Shown here piece by piece: positions 28,201 through 36,049 of a DNA stretch of 64,000 nt. The position numbers and the translations under genes are program-made. The stretch comes from Synanceia verrucosa (taxonomy: Eukaryota; Chordata; Actinopteri; Perciformes; Synanceiidae), in contig CM056554.1 in assembly GCA_029721515.1 (NCBI GenBank), positions 27,464,236 to 27,528,235 of the forward strand, in the 5' to 3' direction. The notes under the pieces are model-generated. The model saw only the letters and a program-made list of their open reading frames with translations, searched no databases and was not told where the DNA came from. Numbering within the stretch: the first letter of the stretch is position 1; every line of letters starts with the position of its first letter.

Positions 28201-31200
28201 CTGAGTACCAGACAGTATCTACTGAGTACCAGACAGTATCTACTGAGTACCAGACAGTATCTACTGAGTACCACACAGTATCTACTGAGTACCACACAGT
28301 ATCTACTGAGTACCAGACAGTATCTACTGAGTACCACACAGTATCTACTGAGTACCAGACAGTATCTACTGAGTACCAGACAGTATCTACTGAGTACCAG
28401 ACAGTATCTACTGAGTACCACACAGTATCTACTGAGTACCAGATAGTATCTACTGAGTACCAGATAGTATGTACTGAGTACCAGACAGTATGTATTGAGT
28501 ACAAGACAGTATCTACTGAGTACCAGACAGCATCTACTGTCCACCAGACAGTATCTACTGAGTACCAGACAGTATCTACTGAGTACCAGACAGTATCTAC
28601 TGAGTACCAGACAGCATCTACTGAGTACCAGATAGTATGTACTGAGTACCAGACAGTATGTATTGAGTACAAGACAGTATCTACTGAGTACCAGACAGCA
28701 TCTACTGTCCACCAGACAGTATCTACTGAGTACCAGACAGTATCTACTGAGTACCAGACAGTATCTACTGAGTACCAGACAGTATCTACTGAGTACCAGA
28801 CAGCATCTACTGAGTACCAGATAGTATGTACTGAGTACCAGACAGTATGTATTGAGTACAAGACAGTATCTACTGAGTACCAGACAGCATCTACTGTCCA
28901 CCAGACAGTATCTACTGAGTACCACACAGTATCTACTGAGTACCAGACAGTATCTACTGAGTACCAGATAGTATGTACTGAGTACCAGACAGTATGTATT
29001 GAGTACAAGACAGTATCTACTGACTACCAGACAGTATCTACTGAGTACCAGATAGTATGTACTGAGTACCAGACAGTATGTATTGAGTACAAGACAGTAT
29101 CTACTGAGTACCAGACAGTATCTACTGAGTACCAGATAGTATGTACTGAGTACCAGACAGTATGTATTGAGTACAAGACAGTATCTACTGAGTACCAGAC
29201 AGTATGTACTGAGTACCAGACAGTATCTACTGAGTACCAGACAGTATGTATTGAGTACCAGACAGTATCTACTGAGTACCAGACAGTATCTACTGAGTAC
29301 CAGACAGTATGTATTGAGTACAAGACAGTATCTACTGAGTACCAGACAGTATGTACTGAGTACCAGATAGTATCTACTGAGTACCAGACAGTATGTACTG
29401 AGTACCAGACAGTATCTACTGAGTACCAGACAGTATCTACTGAGTACCAGACAGTATCTACTGAGTACCAGACAGTATCTACTGAGTACCAGACAGTATC
29501 TACTGAGTACCAGACAGTATCTACTGAGTACCAGACAGTATCTACTGAGTACCAGACAGTATCTACTGAGTACCAGACAGTATCTACTGAGTACCAGACA
29601 GAATCTACCGAGTACCAGACAGTATGTACTGAGTACCAGATAGTATCTACTGTCCACCAGACAGTATCTACTGAGTACCAGACAGAATCTACTGAGTACC
29701 AGACAGTATCTACTGAGTACCAGATAGTATCTACTGAGTACCAGACAGTATCTACTGAGTACCAGACAGTATCTACTGAGTACCAGACAGTATCTACTGA
29801 GTACCAGACAGAATCTACTGAGTACCAGACAGTATCTACTGAGTACCAGATAGTATCTACTGAGTACCAGACAGTATCTACTGAGTACCAGACAGAATCT
29901 ACCGAGTACCAGACAGTATGTACTGAGTACCAGATAGTATCTACTGTCCACCAGACAGTATCTACTGAGTACCAGACAGAATCTACTGAGTACCAGACAG
30001 TATCTACTGAGTACCAGACAGTATCTACTGAGTACCAGACAGTATCTACTGAGTACCAGACAGTATGTATTGAGTACCAGACAGTATCTACTGAGTACCA
30101 GACAGAATCTACTGAGTACCAGACAGTATCTACTGAGTACCAGACAGTATCTACTGTCCACCAGACAGTATCTACTGAGTACCAGATAGCATCTACTGTC
30201 CACCAGACAGTATCTACTGAGTACCAGATAGCATCTACTGTCCACCAGACAGTATCTACTGAGTACCAGACAGTATCTACTGAGTACCAGACTGAGCACC
30301 AGACAGGATCTACTGAGTCCCAGACAGTATCTTGTGTGTCAGAGCAGGAATTAGTATTGATTGTATATTCAGGTGTGAATCAAAGTACCTGTAGTCACAT
30401 TAGTGCTGATGGAGAGCAGATTTGTTTCACAGTATTGGTGGGATGTAATTTGCCTCCAGTCTCAGTCTGTGCTTTTTTCTAGAATTATTTAATCCCTCCA
30501 CTGAGGAACACTCACATCAAGGTTCACAGCTCCTCTAGTGTTGCCTCAGCAGGGTCCTGAACAAGCCCACACAAGCTCCTTACTGTGAAGGATAACCCTC
30601 TGGCTAATGCAGCACATAACCACACACCTCTGCAGTGTGATTGCATGATCTATGAGCTGAACTCTGGCCATAGCTGCTTCCTTTCAAAATCCTCATGTTT
30701 CTAGGGTGACAATAGGTCAGGCAAAAAAAAAAAAATAATGACTCCAGTGTTGTTCTTGGCCTGAACACTGATTATCAATCTGGTTGTTAAAATGCTGATG
30801 TCTCTCAAATTAATTAAATTGAAGCAAATATTCATGGTTTCTAGACAAAAAAAATTATGAGCACATTTGAATGAGGGCGTACATTATTATGCAGTGCACC
30901 CATTACGTGCAGTTAAATTAAGATCATAATTTCTCTGCATCTTGGCTGCCATTTCAAACTAATGTTAACAGCACAGTAAAGCCAAACCTTTGAACAGGAA
31001 AGCATTACCTTACTGTTGCCATGGTGCAGTACGTTTGTGTGTAATAATGTGTTTTAGCACTGTTGGAAGTCAGTGAATTTCAACTTCAAATTTCTGCCAA
31101 CAAAGGCTGTTAGAAGTCATGCCAGTTGTTGTGTGCGCGACACAACTTAGCTTTTTTACTGCTGCCATCAGCTGTGTGTGCAGTGACTCACTGTACAGTG

Positions 31201-33031
31201 ATCCTTCACTGCAGTGGATGGGCCTGATTGATGAATGCAGTGCTGATCAGACAAACATGTGCTGTGTTTTGGTCCCTCTCGTACGTTCATGTGAGACAAA
31301 GCAGTGTTTATGGTGTAGAAGAACTGCCAATGCTGCTTAGAAAAAGAGGCTGCAAACAATTACAAGGAAAGCCTTTGGTGAAGCATCTGTTCAGAGATTC
31401 ATCCCTGCTGCCCAGCTGCTGGCTGTCACCAGGTCGTCCTCTTCAGTCAGACTGTGTTAGCCTTTTGGTCAAGCAGAGCATGTGTTAGCTTGACTGTTAG
31501 CATTGAGCAGCCAAAAGGTCAGAGATCTACGAGCTACCAGTCACTCTGTGTGCCTCTTTAAAGCTGAAGTAAATCTGAAGGATCTCTGGGTCCTACGAGG
31601 CCATAAGAAGAACGACAGGCTGAATTTCTCTGATACAACAGACTTGGTGAGAATCAATCAAAACAACAGTGGACTATTTAAATGTGATTAACGTGTTTTT
31701 AAAATTGTGATTAATCACATTTATTTTCCATTTAAATCTCTCTAATAGATCATCCCCATCAATTCTTCAGATCATGTTATCAATGACTGTTAGGGGTGGG
31801 AAAAAATTGATATGGCAACATATTGAGATACATTTTCTTCTGTTATAATATTGATTTTTGATTTCTTAATATATTTTTTTCCAAAAAAAGTCATGTTTTG
31901 GGCCAACTGTACATCCACAATGACGCCTGCACGTTGAGATAAAAATCTGTTAACGCAGTAACTTTGACAGTCCTAAGATATATTTATGTATATATGTATA
32001 TACATATATGTAAATGTGTGCATTTAAATATACATAAATATGTACTGTACATATATACAACTTGTATTGTAAGCTGCATTTTAAATTTCTCAGTGAACTA
32101 TGTAGAATATGACAATATGTTGCAATATCACAAGATCACAATAATGTGTCATTTCGTGACTCAATTATCGCGATATGTATCGTATTGTATAATGAAGTCC
32201 TTGCTAATACCCACCCCTAATGAGTCTGATCAGTGATGTCAGGTGACAACCAGCCAATCAGAGTTGGTTTCTTAGAGCAGAGTCTTCATGATGTTGACTG
32301 GTCTGCAGTCAGCTGACATCATTTAACCAGAGCTGGAGTTGAGCCTGGGAGTTTTTCAAAATAAAATTCAGAGGCATGTTGCTGTCATTCTTCTCCATGA
32401 CTGCAGCAGGAAGCAGGAAACTGCTAGTGAGGGAGCGTCACAGTACCAAAATAAAAGCACTCGATTAAAAACAATTAACACGTTATGCATTAACACACTA
32501 AAACTATCACTGTTTTTTCTCAGTGTGTGACTGTGGTATCTCCTCTGTTCAGTTAAAGAGCTTATAACTAACATTTTATGTACATGAGTATTTAAAAATA
32601 AATAAATAAATAAATAAAAGTATGGCTTTTCCAAAAGAAAATCTATTTATGATGACTGTGAATTGATCATTTTTGGGCAGTCCAAAGTAAATGTTTTATT
32701 TATATCATCAGTTGATCTAAAAAAAAAACAAAAAAAAACGGAGGGGACATACTGCAGCTGTCAATGACTCCTACTGCCTCAACGTCATCAAGTGCACCTT
32801 TCATGTTAAATACTAGACTTATTTTAACCTTTTTTGAAGAGTCTCGACAGTTTTAGCCTATAGTGTTATATTTTTTTTCAGTTATCACAATGAGCCACGC
32901 AAATAACAACACACATTAAGTAAATGAACCATAACTGTATCAATAACAGTAAGACCTGGACATTAGTCTAGTCTAGTTTTAGTGTTTTGCAAAATATTTG
33001 CACTGTTTTTGCGTATATATATATATATACG

Positions 33032-33063
<32 letters not shown>

Positions 33064-33888
33064 CGTATATATATACGTATATATATATAATTTTCATTTT
33101 TGTATGTGTATTTATGTACATTTATATTTTTATATGTAGTGCATTCTCTCCTCTGTGTGCTCTGCTGCTCTTATTTCTGTATTTGGTCGTTTGGTGCTGC
33201 TGGTTACGTGAATTTCCCTCTGGATTAGCAAAGCATCTAAGGAAATTCTTGCACACAGTTGCCATACACAGTAGGAAATTGTAGGTAATTTTTATCTGAA
33301 ATGATTTTCAAACATTAATATGTATAAAAAATATATATATAGTACAGAATAGTGCAAAAAATGCAACATAGTGCAAAACTATAACAATCCAAGCAATTTA
33401 ACAGTATAACAAATCTATTTGTCTATCTGGGGAGAAACAGTGTCCATGATGGATGTCCTCCAGCTTGTCTCGGTCTCTGCTGTCCATCTCAGCCTCCTTC
33501 ATGGAGGAAGCAACTCCTCCTCAGGAGCCTCCCCTCAGGGATGAGGGATATTCCCGCACACAGTTGGAAACAGTTCGCCTGACTTTTACTCTGTGGCTGC
33601 ATAGTTCTGCACTAAGCCCAGCCCACACTGGACTGGAGCGTTACTTCACACACTGTGGCTGAAAACACTCCATGCTTAACTGTGGTGTGTTCAGGAGCAG
33701 CAGCAGACCTCCACAGACAAGCACCTTAGACCTCCATAGACCTCCATAGCTGAGAGCTGCTGAGCTGAGAGCAGAACAAGCGGGCAGATATTTACCTTGA
33801 CGAGCCAGCTGCCGGTTAACGGGAGGACCGGGAGGTGCAGCAGGAGGAAGGAGCACATCGGGAGAGCTAAGCCTCCGTTACCGAACAT
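1416..33888 (-). CDS. adamtsl2: ADAMTS-like protein 2 (adamtsl2), 5' and middle exons; 3' end beyond window
   Basis: Secreted extracellular-matrix glycoprotein of the ADAMTS-like family. It has no protease domain; the family binds fibrillin-rich matrix and modulates TGF-beta availability. Exons, 5' to 3' on the minus strand: 33888-33796 (signal peptide), 27397-27294 (first TSP1), 17240-17165 (end of TSP1), 15612-15510, 15345-15200 and 15129-15006 (cysteine-rich module), 13181-13101, 2091-1916 and 1811-1416 (spacer). All junctions are GT-AG and the phases agree from exon to exon. Diagnostic strings are WGEWSSWSSCSRSCGGGV, KPCDLQCTTINGERQLLVPA, DRCGVCGGNGTSC and NFHVAGTVLKYRRP. The match to ADAMTSL2 is clearly closer than to ADAMTSL4, ADAMTSL5 or THSD4, judged from memory of those proteins. 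The C-terminal TSP1 repeats and PLAC domain are not in the window. The introns are swollen by arrays and transposons. Confidence 0.88.
1916..2091 (-). CDS. adamtsl2: adamtsl2 spacer exon 2
   Basis: Fifty-eight codons with FFINGNTLFDNPQNFHVAGT, VLKYRRP and EYIIAQGPTLQGLNVM, the core of the spacer. Its acceptor (CTTTCTAG) lies within about 20 bases of the first repeat unit of the array. Confidence 0.92.
2110..13018. repeat. 11-kb minisatellite, about 32-bp unit, in an adamtsl2 intron
   Basis: Roughly 340 imperfect units built from three decamer-like parts: GACAGGTTATA, GACAGTTATA and GACACGTTACT. The subunits are themselves related (GACA-GTTATA), so the array is self-similar. Frequent variants are TATACAG, GACGGGTT and GGTTCCTGACAGG. 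From about 12350 the composition shifts to GGTTATTGAAAGTTAAAGGC-type units. It holds large internal duplications: the marker CAGGTTATTGAAAGTTAAAG occurs at about 6601, 7306, 10289 and 12369, and AACAGGTTATAGACACTTAT at about 5350, 8480 and 9672. No coding potential. Confidence 0.97.
13101..13181 (-). CDS. adamtsl2: adamtsl2 spacer exon 1
   Basis: An 81-base exon reading GHVFITNIPAGASNIQVIER then HKTENIL, matching the start of the ADAMTS spacer (IPAGA..I.V.ER). It is followed directly by the intron that contains the 11-kb minisatellite. Confidence 0.9.
13182..15005. other. adamtsl2 intron with decayed interspersed repeat
   Basis: No exon is visible. The stretch 13540-14165 looks like an old transposon remnant; part of it (14006-14162) is repeated at 15659-15830. 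An (AT) run of about 20 bases sits at 14099-14118. Confidence 0.5.
14006..14162 (+). repeat. Intronic direct repeat, copy A
   Basis: Shares TGGTCAAACTACCACAAATA, AAAAGGAGTCAGGGTTGTTT and AACAGTTACAAGCTTTGAAA with copy B at 15659-15830, at high identity. It is probably part of a dispersed element rather than a local duplication, because the flanks differ. Confidence 0.8.
15006..15129 (-). CDS. adamtsl2: adamtsl2 cysteine-rich/spacer junction exon
   Basis: It encodes PVGCDGQLYSSKAVDRCGVC, then GGNGTSCQRISGSYRKALTQ. The GCDG...DRCGVCGGNGTSC motif is the end of the cysteine-rich module; NGT is a potential N-glycosylation site. It is only 70 bases downstream of the preceding exon. Confidence 0.92.
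15200..15345 (-). CDS. adamtsl2: adamtsl2 cysteine-rich exon
   Basis: It encodes ADYISISNKPCDLQCTTING, then ERQLLVPAHDGTFC and GVCIEGGCQ, the conserved cysteine-rich signature shared with ADAMTS proteases. Acceptor CCCTGTGCAG, donor GTAAGC, phase 2 in and phase 0 out. Confidence 0.92.
15510..15612 (-). CDS. adamtsl2: adamtsl2 exon at the start of the cysteine-rich module
   Basis: The acceptor is an uninterrupted run of T followed by AG. The exon reads PCPSPSVSFKQHQCSQFNSK, then AFGRRYYQWIPLYP, matching the family pattern CPP...SFR..QC..FNS..Y.G..HQW.PLYP. It ends with one base of an Ala codon before GTGTAA. An AG pair further inside would break phase, which is why the T-run acceptor was chosen. 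Confidence 0.82.
15659..15830 (+). repeat. Intronic direct repeat, copy B
   Basis: Second copy of the sequence at 14006-14162, with a few substitutions and a small insertion near the 5' end. It lies immediately before the Tc1-like element at 15845. Confidence 0.8.
15845..17096 (-). mobile_element. Tc1-like DNA transposon, degraded, copy 1
   Basis: The ends are near-perfect inverted copies of CACTATATTGCCAAAAGTAT. The transposase lies on the minus strand in broken frames. The N-terminal part (16653-16440) has HRELHGMGFHGRAAASKPYI and SDESHF (first catalytic Asp). The C-terminal part (16427-15927) has GGGGIMVWGCFSG, HDCAPEHKA (second Asp) and SPDLNLIEHLWDEL (third acidic residue). Frame breaks separate the halves, so it is inactive. 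It sits in the adamtsl2 intron between the exons at 15612 and 17165. A shorter relative is at 51051-52138. Confidence 0.93.
17165..17240 (-). CDS. adamtsl2: adamtsl2 short exon completing the TSP1 repeat
   Basis: A 76-base exon after a TCTCCTCAG acceptor. Its first base completes Arg, followed by LSTTQNINSSYCVGSPKQYQ and LCPNQ, then a GTAAAA donor. It corresponds to the family segment with the C-G-(T/S)-S/P-K-x-Y-Q-L-C pattern. Phase in and out fits both neighbours. It contains a possible N-glycosylation site, NSS. Confidence 0.8.
17331..17970. repeat. GGTAGAGA(GA) tandem array, left block
   Basis: About 640 bases of GGTAGAGAG-type repeat with GA expansions. It stops exactly where the LINE tail TCAAGTCAAGTTTATTTGTA begins and resumes at 20984, so the two blocks were once one array. 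Reading frames rich in Ser/Leu/Pro/Thr across it are artefacts. Confidence 0.95.
17971..20983 (-). mobile_element. L2-clade LINE, 5'-truncated and internally deleted
   Basis: Minus-strand non-LTR retrotransposon. From 20983 downward the endonuclease domain reads DLFCLTETWLCQDDY, RGGGVAAIF and VIVYRAPGPYSEFL, then VDGDSLGTAFISLLDSIGFC and LSDHYLLTFEF. The RT finger/palm region is deleted near 20230. The catalytic YADD box survives at 20151-20140, followed by KLQTCLEDIKNWM and SDKTEVILIGPE. The C-terminal RT/thumb part is at 19883-19302 (SRLDYCNSLLSGCPNKSIRT; HISPVLASLHWLPV). The 3' UTR with a 44-bp minisatellite and the tail follow, ending at 17971. Several stops and frameshifts mean it is dead. 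It lies inside the GGTAGAGA array. Confidence 0.88.
18405..18815 (-). repeat. 44-bp minisatellite in LINE 3' UTR (about 9 units)
   Basis: On the plus strand each unit contains CCAACCAGAAGAAGCCTGGG and CAGCACGTCTTCCTCTCCAC; some units are 46 bp. Because 44 is not a multiple of three, overlapping frames are open on both strands and give Gln-Pro-Glu-Glu-Ala-Trp-like peptides with no biological support. Confidence 0.95.
20984..21380. repeat. GGTAGAGA(GA) tandem array, right block
   Basis: Continuation of the array at 17331-17970, interrupted by the LINE. It ends near 21380 at GGCCGATGGCC. Confidence 0.95.
21640..22211 (+). mobile_element. LINE 3' fragment ending in a (TTA)n tail
   Basis: Frame-broken remnants of a reverse-transcriptase C-terminus (QNSAARILN, then a Leu-His-Trp-Leu-Pro-like stretch) run into a 3' region with TTTATAGCACTTTGAGATTT and a terminal (TTA)n run at 22181-22211. 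The end structure is typical of fish L2/Rex1-type LINEs. No intact frame. Confidence 0.7.
22212..23800. repeat. Long imperfect inverted repeat (foldback element)
   Basis: The left arm (about 22212-22540) and right arm (about 23470-23800) are inverted copies: CAGCCAGCAGGGGGCGATAC at 22230 faces TATCGCCCCCTGCTGGCTGG at 23759, and GGGGCGTGGCTACAGTGTGA faces TCACACTGTAGCCACGCCCC. Arms are about 330 bases with small indels; the spacer is about 930 bases. The architecture is that of a foldback DNA transposon with long terminal inverted repeats. The outer ends abut a (TTA)n run on the left, so target duplications are not resolvable. Confidence 0.85.
22686..22973 (-). pseudogene. Exon-like relic inside the foldback element
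   Basis: From an ATG at 22973 it reads MDRRRRGHEEASSEDQIWSR, then LEDFPMPLKTTMSDF. A one-base shift near 22875 leads into SNEPYLDEPEYTEVDAEREE and an acidic stretch, ending at CAAG|GTAAAC, a good donor. It looks like the first coding exon of a transposon-borne or captured gene that has acquired a frameshift. The YLDEPEYTE motif is faintly reminiscent of teleost P2X7-like/transposon-associated proteins, but I cannot assign it. Confidence 0.45.
23801..24290. other. No gene seen
   Basis: Mixed-composition intronic sequence of adamtsl2, probably decayed repeat. No splice-flanked conserved frame. Confidence 0.4.
24297..24760. repeat. 9-bp minisatellite (CCAGATCCA / CCAGATCTT / CCAGATCTC)
   Basis: About 50 units of CCAGATCNN, with decayed units past 24610. 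The 9-bp period keeps several frames open, giving Arg-Ser-Thr/Arg-Ser-Pro, Asp-Pro-Pro-Asp-Leu-Pro and, on the minus strand, Asp-Leu-Val/Glu repeats. None has a conserved flank or splice context. Confidence 0.93.
24780..26200. other. No gene seen; purine-rich tract
   Basis: Intronic to adamtsl2. A purine-rich plus-strand tract at 25420-25570 produces a Lys/Arg-rich frame on one strand and a Leu/Phe-rich frame on the other; both are compositional. Confidence 0.4.
26208..26662. mobile_element. MITE-like element (possible piggyBac type)
   Basis: The left end CTCTTTGAGTGCC and right end GACACTCAATGAG are inverted with one or two differences; TTAA follows the right end. The interior is non-coding and lacks a transposase. 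The left flank does not show a clean TTAA, so the superfamily is tentative. Confidence 0.4.
27294..27397 (-). CDS. adamtsl2: adamtsl2 exon with first thrombospondin type 1 repeat
   Basis: After the CTCCTCCCAG acceptor it reads EEVFQWWGEWSSWSSCSRSC and on to a second Cys-rich run, CGGGVRSQERHC. This has the WxxWxxW tryptophans (potential C-mannosylation sites) and the CSxxCGGG motif (potential O-fucose site) of a TSP1 repeat. It ends in phase 2 at CAGAG|GTAGTG and continues at 17240, about 10 kb away. Confidence 0.9.
28077..30330. repeat. 21-bp minisatellite in adamtsl2 intron 1 (about 107 units)
   Basis: The unit is GTACCAGACAGTATCTACTG plus A. Since 21 is a multiple of three, whole-array frames stay open on the minus strand with heptapeptide periods (CLVLSRY; WYSVDTV), one reaching over 700 codons. 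Variant units (ATAGTATGTACTG, CTACTGTCCACCAGACAG, GTATGTATTGAGTACAAGAC) recur in fixed order every 8-10 units, showing higher-order duplication. The low-complexity, cysteine-periodic product, lack of a start context and intronic position argue against a gene. Confidence 0.96.
30331..31782. other. No gene seen (adamtsl2 intron 1)
   Basis: Unique-looking, AT-rich intronic sequence without conserved coding features. Confidence 0.4.
31791..32219. mobile_element. hAT-type MITE
   Basis: It begins TAGGGGTGGG and ends CCCACCCCTA, inverted copies. The flanking octamers ATGACTGT and ATGAGTCT agree at six of eight positions, consistent with an aged hAT 8-bp target duplication. The AT-rich interior has subterminal repeats (GATATGG, ATCGCGATATGTATCGTAT). 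Confidence 0.75.
33014..33095. repeat. Palindromic TA/CGTATA simple repeat
   Basis: Alternating TA with interspersed ACGTAT. Self-complementary and able to form cruciforms. No gene. Confidence 0.9.
33796..33888 (-). CDS. adamtsl2: adamtsl2 first coding exon (signal peptide)
   Basis: Thirty-one codons starting MFGNGGLALPMCSFLLLHLP, a hydrophobic leader typical of a secretory signal, ending at Lys before a strong GTAAATA donor. It joins in phase 0 to the TSP1 exon at 27397. The start is the first ATG of the open stretch. Similarity here is too low to prove membership; strand, order, phase and donor support it. Confidence 0.65.
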
Positions 33889-34063
33889 GGTTCATTCATG
33901 TCACGGACCGATTGCTCCCCCCTCCCCTCACCTCCTCAATGCTCCTTCTGCCCTCCCTCCTCCACCTCCTCCTCATGTGGCCCCGCCTCCACCCTGTCCT
34001 TCAATTCCTATTATTCTGAAATAATAATAATAATAATAATAACAACTCAATATGTGTATATAC

Positions 34064-34066
<3 letters not shown>

Positions 34067-34131
<65 letters not shown>
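34067..34131. repeat. (TA)n microsatellite
   Basis: About 65 bases of uninterrupted alternating A and T upstream of adamtsl2 exon 1, preceded by an (ATA)n run at 34019-34040. Confidence 0.97.
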
Positions 34132-34141
<10 letters not shown>

Positions 34142-34890
34142 TGCTGTTTACATTAAATGTGCAACAAATGTGCTATTTTGATGTTTTTTTGTAAGATGGT
34201 GGCTTGGTGTGGAAGCTTGCACATCCTGGAGCATTAGCTATTACAGAAACTAAAAAGTAGGCTACTACATTTCATGTTATTAGTTGACTAGGCTATCTGT
34301 GAATGAATCTCGTTTGAATGGATTGAATGGTTCTTTCCAATTCTCTCTGTGTAAAATAGGTAGGTGTGACATCTAGTGGCTAAATGTTAGCAATACTATC
34401 AATAGCACCATTGATTAATTCACCCTCATTTGTAGAGTGATGTATTCAGGGATCTTTTTATGAAATAAACCATAACTGTAAGATATTATTGCGATAGGAG
34501 GAGAGCTTCAGCTTCTAAGGCCCTGTTTACACAACAACGGTATTAGTATAAAACACAAAGGTTTTGTTGCGTTTCGGATAAAATGTTTGTAATGATAACT
34601 TGCAGCACCCTGCTGGGTACTGACAGTGTTACTGCACCATCACCCCAGTGCACAACTCCTGCAGTCGCTGACCTCTGTGATCTGAGGCCACTGGACTCCT
34701 TTTGTATGTTCTGACTGACTGAATGAATGAATGAAAACACGTATTCTCTATGTACCACATACACAGGACAAAGACACATACTGTATATACAACATAAATA
34801 ATTAAAGAAACAAATAAAGAAATAATGAAAGTTGTAAAAACGACAATATCCTACTAAGTTCATTTATTGATTTTTATTAATCTATTAATC

Positions 34891-35256
34891 ATGCACCGTA
34901 GTGGTTAGCACTGTCGCCTCACAGCAAGAAGGTACCGGGTTCCCGGCCCGGGGCCTTTCTGTGTGGAGTTTGCATGTTCTCCTCATGTCTGTGTGGGTTC
35001 TCTCTGGTACTCCAGCTTCCTCCCACCATCCAAAAACATGCATGGGGATTAGGTTAACTGGTTAATTTAAATTGACCGTAGGTGTGAATGTGAGTGTGAG
35101 TGGTTGTCTGTCTCTATGTGTCCTGTGATGAACTGGACACTTGTCCAGGGTGTACCCTGTCTTTCACCATAAGACAGCTGGGATAGACTCCAGCCCCCCT
35201 GACCCTATGAGAGGATACGAGGGAGAAAATGGATGGATGGATGGGTGAATGCATAA
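34891..35256 (+). mobile_element. tRNA-derived SINE-like repeat, copy A
   Basis: It starts with GTAGTGGTTAGCACTG (A-box-like) and a GGTACCGGGTTCCCGGCC segment where a B box would lie, then the conserved GCATGTTCTCCTCATGTCTG body, and ends in (ATGG)n at 35231-35254. Further copies are at 46256 and, reversed, 42560. It sits between the adamtsl2 and rnf2 promoters. Family name not known to me. Confidence 0.75.
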
Positions 35257-35269
35257 TCATGCACCTCCC

Positions 35270-35385
35270 CCTCCCCCATTGTTGCCATGGCGCCTCAATT
35301 TCCCAGACTGCACCGCTTCGTGCACTCTCGCCATATTGGCTTCACCTGAACGCGCTGGATCGGCTGATAACCCACAGCTGAACAT
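35270..35385 (+). promoter_or_regulatory. rnf2: Probable rnf2 promoter and non-coding exon 1
   Basis: A GC-richer stretch after the SINE, with GTTGCCATGGCGCC, a ZNF143-like CAATTTCCCAGACTGC and a YY1-like GCCATATTGG. It ends at a strong donor AACAT|GTAAGTAC at 35386. The next acceptor in the right place is at 38905, ten bases upstream of the rnf2 ATG, so this is a good candidate for the 5'-UTR exon, as in mammalian RNF2. The transcription start is not determinable. Confidence 0.55.
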
Positions 35386-36049
35386 GTAAGTACAAAAACA
35401 GCCATATTTCACATAACCTGGGACTAAGTGGTTGTTAATATGTGTGAAACACAGTTCTTGGTCTAGTTAGCAGCAGTTTAAACTGTGGACATCCGCTTAG
35501 AAAACCTCTTTCCGGAGGCTGGTGCCTCGGCTCTTTCTGTTGTTGTTTTTCTGTCACAGCCACAAATGCACGGCTCCCTCTTAATATTTTACCCTTTTGT
35601 CTCAATAGCTGCCACATCTAAATGCACACGAACTAGTTGTTTCTCCCTTCTTTGTTTCCTATCGGCTATAATCGAGTTTTCATATCGGAAGTGCTGAGAA
35701 TAGCTAGCTTCTGTGCTGACTAGCTAGCATTAGCCGAGCCCCGAAGATTGGAGGGGAAATCTGTGCAGTTTGTTAACTGCTGGACTGAACCAGGCCCTAT
35801 CGTATTTTATTCAGTGGAAATGAGACGGTATCATTGCAACAGCCAAAGAGAGCGTGTTTCTGGTCAAGAGCCACACGAGGGTTTGATTGTTTACGTCAAT
35901 AAACAAGCTGGTTGTGCTAATGCTAATGCTACAGGGGGTGTAACGGTGCACTGTGGTCAAGGCGAAATAAACACCAGTTGTCCTTCAAATGGTATCTAAT
36001 GTGGCCCATCATGTTCGCGAAATGACCTGTGAACATTTGAACTGCTAAT

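Noticed and set aside
28056..30299. A 747-codon minus-strand reading frame
   Set aside because: It is the 21-bp minisatellite read in a period-compatible phase; heptad repeats only, no conserved domain, inside an adamtsl2 intron.
34891..34960. tRNA gene
   Set aside because: A- and B-box-like motifs are present, but the stretch does not fold as a full tRNA and is followed by the conserved SINE-like body shared with other copies.
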